The notes: generated from the sequence alone by a model not told the origin. Shown: positions 1 through 6,185, counted from the first letter of the stretch. The stretch is 6,949 bases of DNA from an uncultured Erysipelotrichaceae bacterium (GCA_937874965.1 CALNCD010000117.1:1-6949); one strand, 5' to 3'. A program made the numbers and translations.

Positions 1-587
1 CCATGCTGAAAGCGAAAGCAACCGGCCAGCGTTTCTTTGAATTTGATCAAAGCAGTTATGCTGATGGCAGTTATTTTGAAGGACGCGGACAGATTCTAGC
101 GAAGACTGAGAAAGTCAAGGAACTCTTTGCGGAGATTGATATTCCCACAGATGAGGACTGGATGGCTTTGAAGGAAGATGTCATGGCTTATGGCCTGTAT
201 AACTCAAATCGTCTTGCGGTTGCGCCTAATGGATCAACTGCTTACGTCATGAGTGCTACTGCCTCGATTACCCCGATCAAGCAGCTTGTGGAAGAGAGAA
301 CCTACGGGAATTCGAAGACCTACTTTCCGATGCCGGCTGTCGATACTGCTTCATTTATGTATGAAACCGCCTATCGGATGGATAACTACAAGGTTATCGA
401 TGTAATAGCGACGGCCCAGAAACATGTGGATCAAGGAATCAGTTTTGAACTTTGCGTGACTTCCGATGAAACGACACGTGACTTGATCAAGTATTATCTT
501 TATGCGCATTATCAAGGGATAAAGACCCTGTATTACACCCGGACTCAGAAGCTCAGCGTGGAAGAGTGCGAGAGCTGTGTCGTTTAG
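1..587 (+). CDS. nrdE: Class Ib ribonucleoside-diphosphate reductase alpha subunit NrdE, C-terminal part (5' truncated)
   Basis: This is the C-terminal 194 residues of the catalytic subunit of an aerobic class Ib ribonucleotide reductase, which converts NDPs to dNDPs. The reading frame is open to the window edge (first full codon at 3), so the ATG at 3 is almost certainly an internal methionine. Family landmarks are the NRLAVAPNGSTAY segment, matching the APTGS phosphate-binding loop of the family, and a GIKTLYYTR segment carrying the radical-transfer tyrosine pair (residues 177-178 of the visible part). The tail is a CESC motif (C189/C192) ending two residues later. It fits the C-terminal cysteine pair that shuttles electrons from a glutaredoxin-like donor to the active site. 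It lies 8 nt upstream of nrdF and is clearly cotranscribed with it. The active-site cysteines and allosteric domain are outside the window. Confidence 0.96.
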   Translation, partial: MLKAKATGQRFFEFDQSSYADGSYFEGRGQILAKTEKVKELFAEIDIPTDEDWMALKEDVMAYGLYNSNRLAVAPNGSTAYVMSATASITPIKQLVEERTYGNSKTYFPMPAVDTASFMYETAYRMDNYKVIDVIATAQKHVDQGISFELCVTSDETTRDLIKYYLYAHYQGIKTLYYTRTQKLSVEECESCVV

Positions 588-591
588 GAGG
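586..591 (+). promoter_or_regulatory. Ribosome binding site of nrdF
   Basis: AGGAGG overlaps the nrdE stop codon and sits 4 nt before the ATG at 596. It decides the nrdF start at 596 rather than the upstream in-frame ATG at 566, which lies inside nrdE and has no ribosome binding site. Confidence 0.85.
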
Positions 592-595
592 ACGT

Positions 596-1666
596 ATGAA
601 TCAAATCAAAGATATATTAGCAGTTAAGGACTACTCCGGGGCCAACTGGAATGAGCCGGAGGATGACTATACACAAACGTTCTATGAACAGAATCTTTCT
701 CAATTCTGGCGTCCCGAGGATATTTCCATGCAGGGTGATCTCAACGTCTGGCATATTTTGTCCAAAGAAGTCAAGGATGCCTATGCCCAGAATCTCCTGG
801 TGCTGACTTTCTTGGATACTTATCAAGGTGATATCGGGATGCCTGTGGTGGCCCGTTCCTTTGATGAAGGATGGCACCAGCGCAAAGCAGTGGTTAATTA
901 CATGTCGGCCATGGAGAATGCAGTGCATGCGAAAAGCTATTCCAACATCTTCATGACGTATCTGAAGACCGATGAAATCAATGAGCTCTTTGCATGGGGC
1001 GAAAAGAATAAGAACCTGCAGAGCATCATGGCAAAGATCGTGGGCTACTATGAGAAACTTGATCAGTACAACTATCTGCGCAAATACCAGATATCAGGTG
1101 TTGATTTCTCTGAACAGGAGTTCAAAGAGGTTCAGTATCAGGCAATGGTTGCCAGTGTCTTTTTGGAAACCTGCCTGTTCTACAGCGGCTTCTATTATCC
1201 TTTGTATTTCTATGGTCAGGGCAAATTGATGCAAGCAGGCGAAATCATTAATCTGATTTTACGGGATGAGAGTATTCATGGTCTCTACATCGGCCGATTA
1301 GCAATCGATATCTACAAGAGCTTCACCAAAGAAAAACAGGATGCGCTTTATCTGTGGACGATTGATCTGCTGTTATCCTTGATGGATGACCAGATGCAGC
1401 TGGTCGAACAGGTTTATGCGCCGGTGGATCTGGTGCATGATGTCAAAGTATTTGTTCGTTATAATGCGAATAAGGCACTCATGAATCTAGGGTTTGATGC
1501 CTATTATGACTATGAAGAGGTTAACCCGGTGGTCTTGAACGGTTTGAACACACAGACAAAAACGATGGATAATTTTTCAATGAAAGGAAATGGGTATCAG
1601 AAGATGAAATCAGAGGCAGTCAGTGATGCTGATTTCATCTTCACCCAGGAAAAAATCAATGGCTAA
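596..1666 (+). CDS. nrdF: Class Ib ribonucleoside-diphosphate reductase beta subunit NrdF
   Basis: This 356-residue protein is the radical-generating small subunit that pairs with NrdE. It assembles a dimetal (Mn or Fe) cofactor and a tyrosyl radical in the cytoplasm. All expected ligands can be read: D74 (in FLDTYQG), E107 and H111 (in MENAVHAKSY), E191 (in VFLETCLFYSGFY), E225 and H228 (in RDESIHG), with the radical tyrosine at Y115. It is therefore a metal-dependent Ib enzyme, not a ligand-substituted metal-free class Ie protein. The segments YYPLYFYGQGKLMQ, YNANKALMNLGFD and FSMKGNGY near the C-terminus are typical of Bacillus-type NrdF. The start at 596 is set by an AGGAGG site. Its stop overlaps the start of the downstream NrdH-like gene, so the genes are probably translationally coupled. 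NrdI, normally needed for the Mn form, is not in the visible part. Confidence 0.97.
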   Translation: MNQIKDILAVKDYSGANWNEPEDDYTQTFYEQNLSQFWRPEDISMQGDLNVWHILSKEVKDAYAQNLLVLTFLDTYQGDIGMPVVARSFDEGWHQRKAVVNYMSAMENAVHAKSYSNIFMTYLKTDEINELFAWGEKNKNLQSIMAKIVGYYEKLDQYNYLRKYQISGVDFSEQEFKEVQYQAMVASVFLETCLFYSGFYYPLYFYGQGKLMQAGEIINLILRDESIHGLYIGRLAIDIYKSFTKEKQDALYLWTIDLLLSLMDDQMQLVEQVYAPVDLVHDVKVFVRYNANKALMNLGFDAYYDYEEVNPVVLNGLNTQTKTMDNFSMKGNGYQKMKSEAVSDADFIFTQEKING

Positions 1667-1916
1667 GGTAATAATGCTAACCCAGGAGAACTGTCCGAAT
1701 TGCAGTTCCCTGAAGATGTTTCTTGAATTCGGAATGAAGAACAAATACAAGGATGACATTGAAGTGGTCCATCGTCAGTCTGATGAATCACGGTTTATGG
1801 AACTGGTGCAGACCTACGATGTAGCCAGCACGCCGGTTTTGATAGCCGATGACGAAGTCTTAAGAGACTGCAGTCCGACAAAGACAATTGAATTCCTGAA
1901 TAAAGCAGTACAATAG
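1659..1916 (+). CDS. nrdH: NrdH-like glutaredoxin/thioredoxin-fold redox protein
   Basis: This 85-residue thioredoxin-fold protein starts with a beta strand (AKVIMLTQ) leading into an NCPNC motif, with the redox cysteine pair at C12 and C15. A later VASTPVLIADDEV segment carries the cis-proline typical of the fold. Size and context fit NrdH, the dedicated electron donor that reduces the NrdE C-terminal cysteines. Two points differ from the textbook NrdH: the CPNC active site (CxQC is usual), and its place after nrdF rather than before nrdE. The ATG at 1659 overlaps nrdF by 8 nt and has AGGA 8 nt upstream. The in-frame ATG at 1623 lacks a ribosome binding site and would add residues outside the fold. 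It could instead be a general thioredoxin-like protein. The gene is followed at once by a terminator and closes the operon. Confidence 0.8.
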   Translation: MAKVIMLTQENCPNCSSLKMFLEFGMKNKYKDDIEVVHRQSDESRFMELVQTYDVASTPVLIADDEVLRDCSPTKTIEFLNKAVQ

Positions 1917-1938
1917 AGCAGATCACTGCTCTTTTTTT
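1915..1938 (+). terminator. Intrinsic terminator of the nrd operon
   Basis: A perfect 7-bp stem (AGAGCAG at 1915-1921 with CTGCTCT at 1926-1932) with a 4-nt ATCA loop runs directly into seven Ts (1932-1938). The 5' arm starts inside the TAG stop codon of the NrdH-like gene. It should end nrd transcription just before the next promoter. Confidence 0.92.
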
Positions 1939-1941
1939 GAC

Positions 1942-1970
1942 TTTCAAAACCAGGTAATCAGTTGTATAAT
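1942..1970 (+). promoter_or_regulatory. Sigma-A-like promoter of the YihY-ABC cassette, probably giving a leaderless mRNA
   Basis: A perfect TATAAT -10 hexamer lies at 1965-1970. The best -35 at normal 17-nt spacing is TTTCAA (1942-1947, 3 of 6 matches); TTGACT at 1937-1942 is a better hexamer but 22 nt away. Transcription would start about 7 nt past the -10, at 1977, which is the A of the proposed ATG. No Shine-Dalgarno sequence lies between the -10 and the ATG. The -10 call is firm and the -35 is weak. Confidence 0.7.
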
Positions 1971-1976
1971 AGCGCT

Positions 1977-2771
1977 ATGAAATCATTCTTGAAAAAACTG
2001 AAAGCCATTGTATTAATGTTCACGTCGGCTGAGGGGACATTGTTCACGTATTCCTTTGCCTATGCCTTTCTATTGGGGATGGCGCCTTTGATTATGGTGA
2101 TTATTCTGTTTGTTTCCAAATATGTTGTTGAGGCAAGCCAGATCAGTGAATTCTTATCCATGCTTCTTCCAGAGGAATACAGCGTAACCTTCGTTAATTT
2201 CCTGAAGGGGGTATCCTTTGATAATATCATTGCTTCCTTGATTCTGCTTGGTGTCTGTATCTTTGTGGCGTCCAACAGTATTTACTCACTCATGCTGTTT
2301 GATCAGCAACGGCACCCCCAGAAAATGAATACATTGCTGCTTCGTTTATTGGCCATTGCCAATCTGGTGATCCTGATTGCTGTCTCCTCGGTAACCGTTG
2401 CGTTTACTGATTTCATCAATGGTCTGTTCATTCATGTTAATTATCTGACCCAGGTTCTGACCTTGTTGGTTGTTTTCTTAGTGTTCTACCGGCTGCTCTC
2501 CATCAGCAACTCCAGTTTCCGTAAAGTCTACAAAGGAGCCGTATTCGCTGCTCTTGCGATGTCCTTGATGGGAATTCTCTTTTTCAAGATTATCAATACG
2601 TTTACAAATTACGATACAATCTACGGACCATTAGCGTCGATTATGGTTCTGCTCTTGTCTTGTTACGTCGTTTCCTGTATTGTTTATCTAGGATATTGTA
2701 TTAATATCGTTTTGGAAGCAGAGGGAGAAACCAATGAAACTCAGATTGAACAAGGTCATAAAGGCGTATAA
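1977..2771 (+). CDS. YihY/BrkB-like integral membrane protein
   Basis: A 264-residue membrane protein with a short basic, amphipathic N-terminus (MKSFLKKLKA) and about six hydrophobic helices near residues 25-48, 84-106, 122-145, 157-175, 184-204 and 216-246. The order and spacing fit the YihY/BrkB family, once mislabelled ribonuclease BN. The best motif is in the last two helices, where TNYDTIYGPLASIMVLLL and the following LGYCINIVL match the YG-x-L...LG signature of the family; an AYAFLLGMAPL segment in helix 1 also fits. The molecular function of the family is not settled. The start at 1977 keeps the basic N-terminus and is placed exactly at the predicted transcription start; a TTG at 1962 overlaps the -10 box and is unlikely. 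The last 38 nt overlap the ABC ATPase gene, implying coupled translation and a possible shared complex. Confidence 0.82.
   Translation: MKSFLKKLKAIVLMFTSAEGTLFTYSFAYAFLLGMAPLIMVIILFVSKYVVEASQISEFLSMLLPEEYSVTFVNFLKGVSFDNIIASLILLGVCIFVASNSIYSLMLFDQQRHPQKMNTLLLRLLAIANLVILIAVSSVTVAFTDFINGLFIHVNYLTQVLTLLVVFLVFYRLLSISNSSFRKVYKGAVFAALAMSLMGILFFKIINTFTNYDTIYGPLASIMVLLLSCYVVSCIVYLGYCINIVLEAEGETNETQIEQGHKGV
2721..2727 (+). promoter_or_regulatory. Ribosome binding site of the ABC ATPase gene
   Basis: GAGGGAG sits 6 nt before the ATG at 2734 and inside the coding sequence of the YihY-like gene. It fixes a start that creates a 38-nt overlap, so the ATPase is probably translated in coupling with the upstream gene. 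Confidence 0.75.
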
Positions 2772-3447
2772 GCAGAAAGAAGTCCTGCAGGAAATTGATT
2801 TTGAATTTGAAGAGAATAAGATTTACGGCTTGCTTGGCCGCAATGGATCAGGAAAGACCACATTGTTTAACTGTATCGCAGGTGAAATTCCTTTGACCAG
2901 AGGGACGATTGCCCTGGAAAAAGAGGGTATCAGTGCTCCATTGGGTTTGCAGGATATCGGCTATGTGGTATCAACTCCGGTTGTTCCTGATTTCTTGACC
3001 GGACGTGAATTCATTCAATTCTTCCTTGATCTTCATCAGGCGTCCATTCCGGATTTGAAAACCCCGGATGAATACTTTGACCAGCTGCAGATTGATTACC
3101 CGGATCGTGATATCCTCTTGAAAGATTATTCCCATGGAATGAAGAACAAGATGCAGATGCTGGTAAACATTATCTGGAATGCTTCTGTTCTTTTGCTGGA
3201 TGAACCCTTGACAAGCTTTGATGTGGTGGCAGCTCAAGACATGAAAGATCTGCTGCGTTCAGTGAAACAGGGTCACATTATGATTCTCTCCACCCATATT
3301 CTGGAAATCGCATTGGATCTTTGCGATGAGATTGTTGTTTTGGTGAATGGGAAGCTTCATCTGATTGAAAAACCGGAGACTGAAGCGGCATTCAAGGAAG
3401 CAATCATCCATTACCTCATGCAGGAGCAACACAATGAAACAGATTAA
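2734..3447 (+). CDS. ABC transporter ATP-binding protein
   Basis: A 237-residue cytoplasmic nucleotide-binding subunit that would power the adjacent permease. Walker A is GRNGSGKT (residues 35-42), the signature is a degenerate YSHGM (132-136), Walker B is VLLLDEP (152-158) with catalytic E157, the D-loop follows (about 159-164), and the switch histidine is H188 in STH. The YSHGMKNKM form is typical of single-domain ATPases paired with ABC-2 or Ecs-type exporter permeases. The Q-loop position holds serine (S80 in IGYVVS) where glutamine is usual. The start at 2734 lies inside the YihY-like gene behind GAGGGAG (2721-2727). The end overlaps the permease by 14 nt. Family assignment is certain; substrate and direction of transport are not visible. 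Confidence 0.95.
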   Translation: MKLRLNKVIKAYKQKEVLQEIDFEFEENKIYGLLGRNGSGKTTLFNCIAGEIPLTRGTIALEKEGISAPLGLQDIGYVVSTPVVPDFLTGREFIQFFLDLHQASIPDLKTPDEYFDQLQIDYPDRDILLKDYSHGMKNKMQMLVNIIWNASVLLLDEPLTSFDVVAAQDMKDLLRSVKQGHIMILSTHILEIALDLCDEIVVLVNGKLHLIEKPETEAAFKEAIIHYLMQEQHNETD

Positions 3448-5050
3448 GGCGTATTATAATCTGCGGTTTTCTTACAGTGCAAATGGCCTGCTGCACTGGT
3501 TATCCACAATCCCGGGAGTTCGTTCCATTCTGCCACGGAATCTCTATCAGCATATCGGACTGAAAAGAGGGGTTTCAATTCTAGTCCTTGTTCTGACATT
3601 TCCTTTCAAGCTTATCGGGCAGATCATGTCTTATTTGGTTTTCGCGGCGATCTTCTATGCTGTGCTCATCCTCTCGGCTTGGCAGTCCGGTGCAGATATC
3701 GCAACCCGGTTTCTGCCGATTATTCAGTCTGGTCTGCCTTTGGTCATGCTGCTGACCATCGTGATTAATGCCGTGGACTTATCCAAGATTTTCATCCCTG
3801 ATAAACTAAAGGTCTATGCCTTGAAAAGTTTGTTCTGGAATCCTTTGGATTATCTGAAAGTAGAAGGGTTGCTTTCGTTGATGAAACGGGTTGTTGTCCT
3901 GTTTCTTTCCTTGCTTGCGCTGAAACTGGTCATCAGTGTGAGCTGGCTGTTCATTCTTCTCGCATGTTTTCTGTATACGGGATTGTTCATCACCATGCAA
4001 ATTGTCTGGCTGCATGTCCAGATAACAATCAGCAAGCGTTTGAATACACGGGTTTCGATTGGATTGTCGGCAGGTGTGATTCTGGTTGGACTCGTTTTGT
4101 ATTTCCTGCATAGCTATCTGCTGTTTGAAGAGCTATGGCTGTATGGTGTTCTCGGACTTGTCTGTGCTGTTTCGGCAGTATTGGCCTTCCGTAGTCTAGA
4201 TCAGATCACATCAGCCCAACAGGTGTATATTCGCTCCAAATATGAACTGCTGAACCAGCAATCGATGAAATCTGTCAGTATTGCGGCGATGCAGAAGAAA
4301 ACAAGGATTGATGCGAATGATGTCAGTGTTTCCAAAGCCATTTACCGTAAGAAGGGATATGCGTTCTTCAATGCGATGTTTGTAGCCCGCCATCGTCGGA
4401 TCCTGTGGAAGCCGATCCGTAATTTTGCAGCCGGCATTCTGCTGATTTGCTCTGCTGCATTTATTGTTCTTTTAATCTTTCCGGATCTTCGTACCGGTGT
4501 CTATCAGGTGATTATCAATGTTTTCTCCGGGCTATTGATTGCGATGTATTTCATCAACCGCGGTGAAGTTTTTGCCAGCGCACTGTTTTTCAATTGTGAC
4601 CACAGTATGCTGATGTATCGTTTCTACCGTGAGAAAAAAAGTATTCTCAAGAACTTCTGGCTTCGTTTCAGGACATTGCTCGGCATGAACAGTGTTCCAA
4701 CACTGGCATTGGTTCTTGGCCTTTGTGTTCTTGCTGGATTTGCGCGTGTCAATCTCCTTTCTTATCGGTTTCTTCTCTTGATAGCCAGCGTTGTTGCCAG
4801 TGCAATTCTCTTTTCATTCCATCATCTGTTTGTCTATACGGTTCTGCAGCCCTATAATGCCAATCTGGAAAGCAAAAGCAAAACCTTTGCGATAATCAAC
4901 GGTATATTCTACATGGTTATCTTCCAGACCCACAACATTCCCTCAGAAATCCTGTCCTGGATTGTAGTTATCCTTTGTGTTATCTATGTGGTTGTCGGAA
5001 CACTGCTGATTCCAATCCTGGCGCCTAAGGGCTACCGGTTGAGGGCTTGA
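3434..5050 (+). CDS. Large polytopic ABC transporter permease
   Basis: A 538-residue membrane protein, most likely the transmembrane partner of the ATPase it overlaps by 14 nt. I count about 11-12 hydrophobic segments in two halves. The first half has helices around residues 48-80, 94-114, 153-195, 207-226 and 232-252. A long basic hydrophilic loop follows (about 253-328, with KKTR, YRKK and RHRR clusters). The second half has helices around 331-349, 355-375, 418-436, 442-465, 486-500 and 508-530. The FFNCDHSMLMYRFYREKK stretch (385-402) is a loop between helices and may be the coupling or family-specific region. Such a size suggests a fused two-half exporter permease of ABC-2 or Ecs-like type; I do not recognise the exact family. 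The ATG at 3434 has AGGAG at 3422-3426; in-frame starts further upstream lie inside the ATPase gene. The gene stops with TGA 3 nt before the next ATG. Confidence 0.82.
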   Translation: MKQIKAYYNLRFSYSANGLLHWLSTIPGVRSILPRNLYQHIGLKRGVSILVLVLTFPFKLIGQIMSYLVFAAIFYAVLILSAWQSGADIATRFLPIIQSGLPLVMLLTIVINAVDLSKIFIPDKLKVYALKSLFWNPLDYLKVEGLLSLMKRVVVLFLSLLALKLVISVSWLFILLACFLYTGLFITMQIVWLHVQITISKRLNTRVSIGLSAGVILVGLVLYFLHSYLLFEELWLYGVLGLVCAVSAVLAFRSLDQITSAQQVYIRSKYELLNQQSMKSVSIAAMQKKTRIDANDVSVSKAIYRKKGYAFFNAMFVARHRRILWKPIRNFAAGILLICSAAFIVLLIFPDLRTGVYQVIINVFSGLLIAMYFINRGEVFASALFFNCDHSMLMYRFYREKKSILKNFWLRFRTLLGMNSVPTLALVLGLCVLAGFARVNLLSYRFLLLIASVVASAILFSFHHLFVYTVLQPYNANLESKSKTFAIINGIFYMVIFQTHNIPSEILSWIVVILCVIYVVVGTLLIPILAPKGYRLRA

Positions 5051-5053
5051 GTC

Positions 5054-5383
5054 ATGTTGACCTTTGTGCGTTATGACGATGAAATTCTTCTTCAGTATGA
5101 GAAGAGGGAGGATTGTTACAGTATTACAGAAGATGATCTGCTTGGTTTTCCCTATGAAGCGTATGAACCGATTCAGGTGTTCTCTGACGATTACTATGAG
5201 TTGTTTCTCGACGACAAGGCCAGCTACCCTACGGTAAAGGAAGATAGGTGGTACAGCGCATCTGTCATTGTTGAAAAGATCAACAGCTATGCATCGTCAA
5301 CTGCATCCGGCGTGCAGAGGATGAACGATTTATCAGTACTGATGCAGGAATACCTGCGGCTGCGTGAACCCTATCAAGGGTAA
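5054..5383 (+). CDS. Small acidic, tyrosine-rich hypothetical protein of the ABC cassette
   Basis: I do not recognise this 109-residue protein. It is strongly acidic (22 Asp/Glu against 10 Lys/Arg by hand count) and has 12 tyrosines, many in short acidic runs such as YDDE, SDDYYE and LDDK. There is no signal peptide, no transmembrane helix and one cysteine. The N-terminal two thirds look like a mixed alpha/beta domain, and the C-terminal third (about 70-105) is likely helical. The ATG at 5054 is 3 nt after the permease stop with GAGGG at 5041-5045, so it is cotranscribed and probably coupled. A cytoplasmic accessory or regulatory partner of the transporter is a plausible inference from position only. 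That it is a real gene is supported by spacing, ribosome binding site and an uninterrupted frame. Confidence 0.7.
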   Translation: MLTFVRYDDEILLQYEKREDCYSITEDDLLGFPYEAYEPIQVFSDDYYELFLDDKASYPTVKEDRWYSASVIVEKINSYASSTASGVQRMNDLSVLMQEYLRLREPYQG

Positions 5384-5387
5384 TCCG

Positions 5388-5421
5388 CTTGTCAGGGAAT
5401 TTGTAAGGGAATACTGACAGG
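5388..5421 (+). repeat. Short inverted repeat between the ABC cassette and the GNAT gene
   Basis: CTTGTCAG (5388-5395) can pair with CTGACAGG (5414-5421) with one G-U pair and an 18-nt loop. The loop region contains AGGGAAT twice (5394-5400 and 5406-5412). No T-tract follows, so it is a poor terminator. It could be an operator, a weak RNA hairpin or chance. A TTGTCA/AATACT pair (5389-5394 and 5410-5415, 15-nt spacer) could be a weak promoter for the GNAT gene. Confidence 0.3.
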
Positions 5422-5454
5422 ATCAATCGTGAATTGAAGAAAGGAACGGCTGAT

Positions 5455-5958
5455 ATGTTTCGACAAGCAACAGTAAAAGATATCGTTCGATTGCAGAAAA
5501 TTCTCGTTGAAGCCTGGAAGACAACCTATGCCGGTCTATATTCTGAGGCCTATATCCATAATGTCATTGAAATCTATTACAACCTGGATCGTTTACGTCA
5601 GGAGACAACTGTATTCTCCAAGGCGTGGTCGGGATACTATGTGTGGGAGAATGACGGAAATATCGTCGGGTGTATCGGCGGTGGGATTGATGGCGCTGGT
5701 GTCGGCGAAATTTATGTCTTTTATCTGGATCCACAGGAAAAAAGAAAAGGCTATGGGCGTCTGCTTCTGGATGCTTTTACCTCAATTCAAAAGCAAGACT
5801 ATTCGATAAAGAAGCAGGTCGTTGCGGTGACAAAGGGCAATCGGATGGGTATTCCTTTCTATGAGCGCATGGGGTTTGTTGACGAAGGAATCAGAATACC
5901 GGCGATGCCAGTGATGAATGAACACGAGTATTCGCTTGTGATGTCTCGTGATGTATAG
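5455..5958 (+). CDS. GNAT family N-acetyltransferase
   Basis: A 167-residue soluble acetyl-CoA dependent acyltransferase. The N-terminus (MFRQATVKDI, then VEAWKTTYAGLYSEAYI) is the usual beta1-alpha1-alpha2 opening of the fold. Motif A is IYVFYLDPQEKRKGYGRLLL (86-105), whose KRKGYG (96-101) is the pyrophosphate-binding loop. Motif B is GNRMGIPFYERMGFV (128-142). The WKTTYAGL region resembles GNAT enzymes acting on small molecules or protein N-termini, but the substrate cannot be read from sequence. The start at 5455 has AAGGAA 8 nt upstream; an in-frame TTG at 5434 has no better signal. It is separated from the upstream gene by 71 nt and may have its own weak promoter or be read through from the cassette, since no convincing terminator lies between. 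Confidence 0.9.
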   Translation: MFRQATVKDIVRLQKILVEAWKTTYAGLYSEAYIHNVIEIYYNLDRLRQETTVFSKAWSGYYVWENDGNIVGCIGGGIDGAGVGEIYVFYLDPQEKRKGYGRLLLDAFTSIQKQDYSIKKQVVAVTKGNRMGIPFYERMGFVDEGIRIPAMPVMNEHEYSLVMSRDV

Positions 5959-5999
5959 ATTCGGTTCACCCGGATTGTTCATCGTCGAAAATCCGCGAT

Positions 6000-6022
6000 A
6001 CAGCGTTAATTTCTGTTTTTTT
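6000..6022 (+). terminator. Possible weak terminator after the GNAT gene
   Basis: ACAG (6000-6003) can pair with CTGT (6013-6016) ahead of a run of seven Ts (6016-6022). The stem is only 4 bp with a 9-nt loop. Another 6-bp inverted repeat, CGGATT/AATCCG (5971-5976 with 5990-5995), lies just upstream without its own T-tract. Position between a gene end and the pyr promoter makes termination likely, but the structure is poor. Confidence 0.35.
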
Positions 6023-6044
6023 ACTGATCTTCGCAGCGCTTATA

Positions 6045-6073
6045 TTGACAGTTTGCCTGAAAGCAAGTAAACT
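6045..6073 (+). promoter_or_regulatory. Sigma-A-type promoter of the pyr operon
   Basis: A perfect TTGACA (6045-6050) is followed after exactly 17 nt by TAAACT (6068-6073, 4 of 6 matches to TATAAT). Transcription should start near 6080. That gives a leader of roughly 105 nt before pyrR, which contains the whole attenuator described next. Confidence 0.82.
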
Positions 6074-6093
6074 GAATCTAACAGTAATCCTTT

Positions 6094-6174
6094 AACAGTG
6101 TCCAGAGAGGCAGGGAAGGACGGTTCCATCTATTCAGGTGATCTCTCCCTTCGTCTTTGGCGGAGGGATTTTTT
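6094..6174 (+). promoter_or_regulatory. PyrR-dependent transcription attenuator upstream of pyrR
   Basis: The 5' part carries TGTCCAGAGAGGCA (6099-6112), matching 12 of 14 positions of the PyrR-binding consensus as I recall it (ARUCCNGNGAGGYU). Three exclusive structures can be drawn. (1) The PyrR-bound anti-antiterminator pairs UG/CA and CC/GG around an AGAGA loop, with a possible GUCC/GGAC pairing (6100-6103 with 6118-6121). (2) The antiterminator pairs AAGGACGG (6116-6123) with UCGUCUUU (6151-6158). (3) The terminator pairs UCCCUUCG (6146-6153) with CGGAGGGA (6161-6168), followed by six Us. In the known mechanism UMP-bound PyrR stabilises (1), freeing (3), and shuts the operon down when pyrimidines are plentiful. 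Confidence 0.9.
6146..6174 (+). terminator. Attenuator terminator before pyrR
   Basis: An 8-bp stem with one G-U pair (6146-6153 with 6161-6168) and a 7-nt loop leads into six Ts (6169-6174). The T-tract abuts the pyrR ribosome binding region (GGAGGG, 6177-6182). This is the regulated terminator of the first PyrR leader. Confidence 0.88.
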
Positions 6175-6185
6175 ATGGAGGGACT

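Noticed and set aside
617..928. Minus-strand open frame of 103 codons opposite nrdF.
   Set aside because: It lies wholly inside nrdF, has no ribosome binding site or promoter, and its translation resembles no protein family.
908..940. NrdF metal-site spacing E-N-A-V-H, one residue longer than the ExxH of E. coli-type beta subunits, considered as a possible altered or metal-free enzyme.
   Set aside because: ENAVHAKSYSNIF is, as I recall, the normal form in Bacillus-type NrdF, and all six metal ligands and the tyrosine are present.
972..1229. Second + strand frame of 85 codons inside nrdF.
   Set aside because: It is a frame shadow of a strongly conserved gene and has no initiation signals.
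1962..1976. TTG start that would extend the YihY-like protein by five residues.
   Set aside because: It overlaps the perfect -10 hexamer, so it would lie upstream of the expected transcription start, and it has no ribosome binding site.
3806..4111. Minus-strand open frames opposite the permease (also 3850-4035 and 4211-4393).
   Set aside because: They are rich in His, Gln and Asn, as expected for the antisense of hydrophobic codons, and have no ribosome binding sites.
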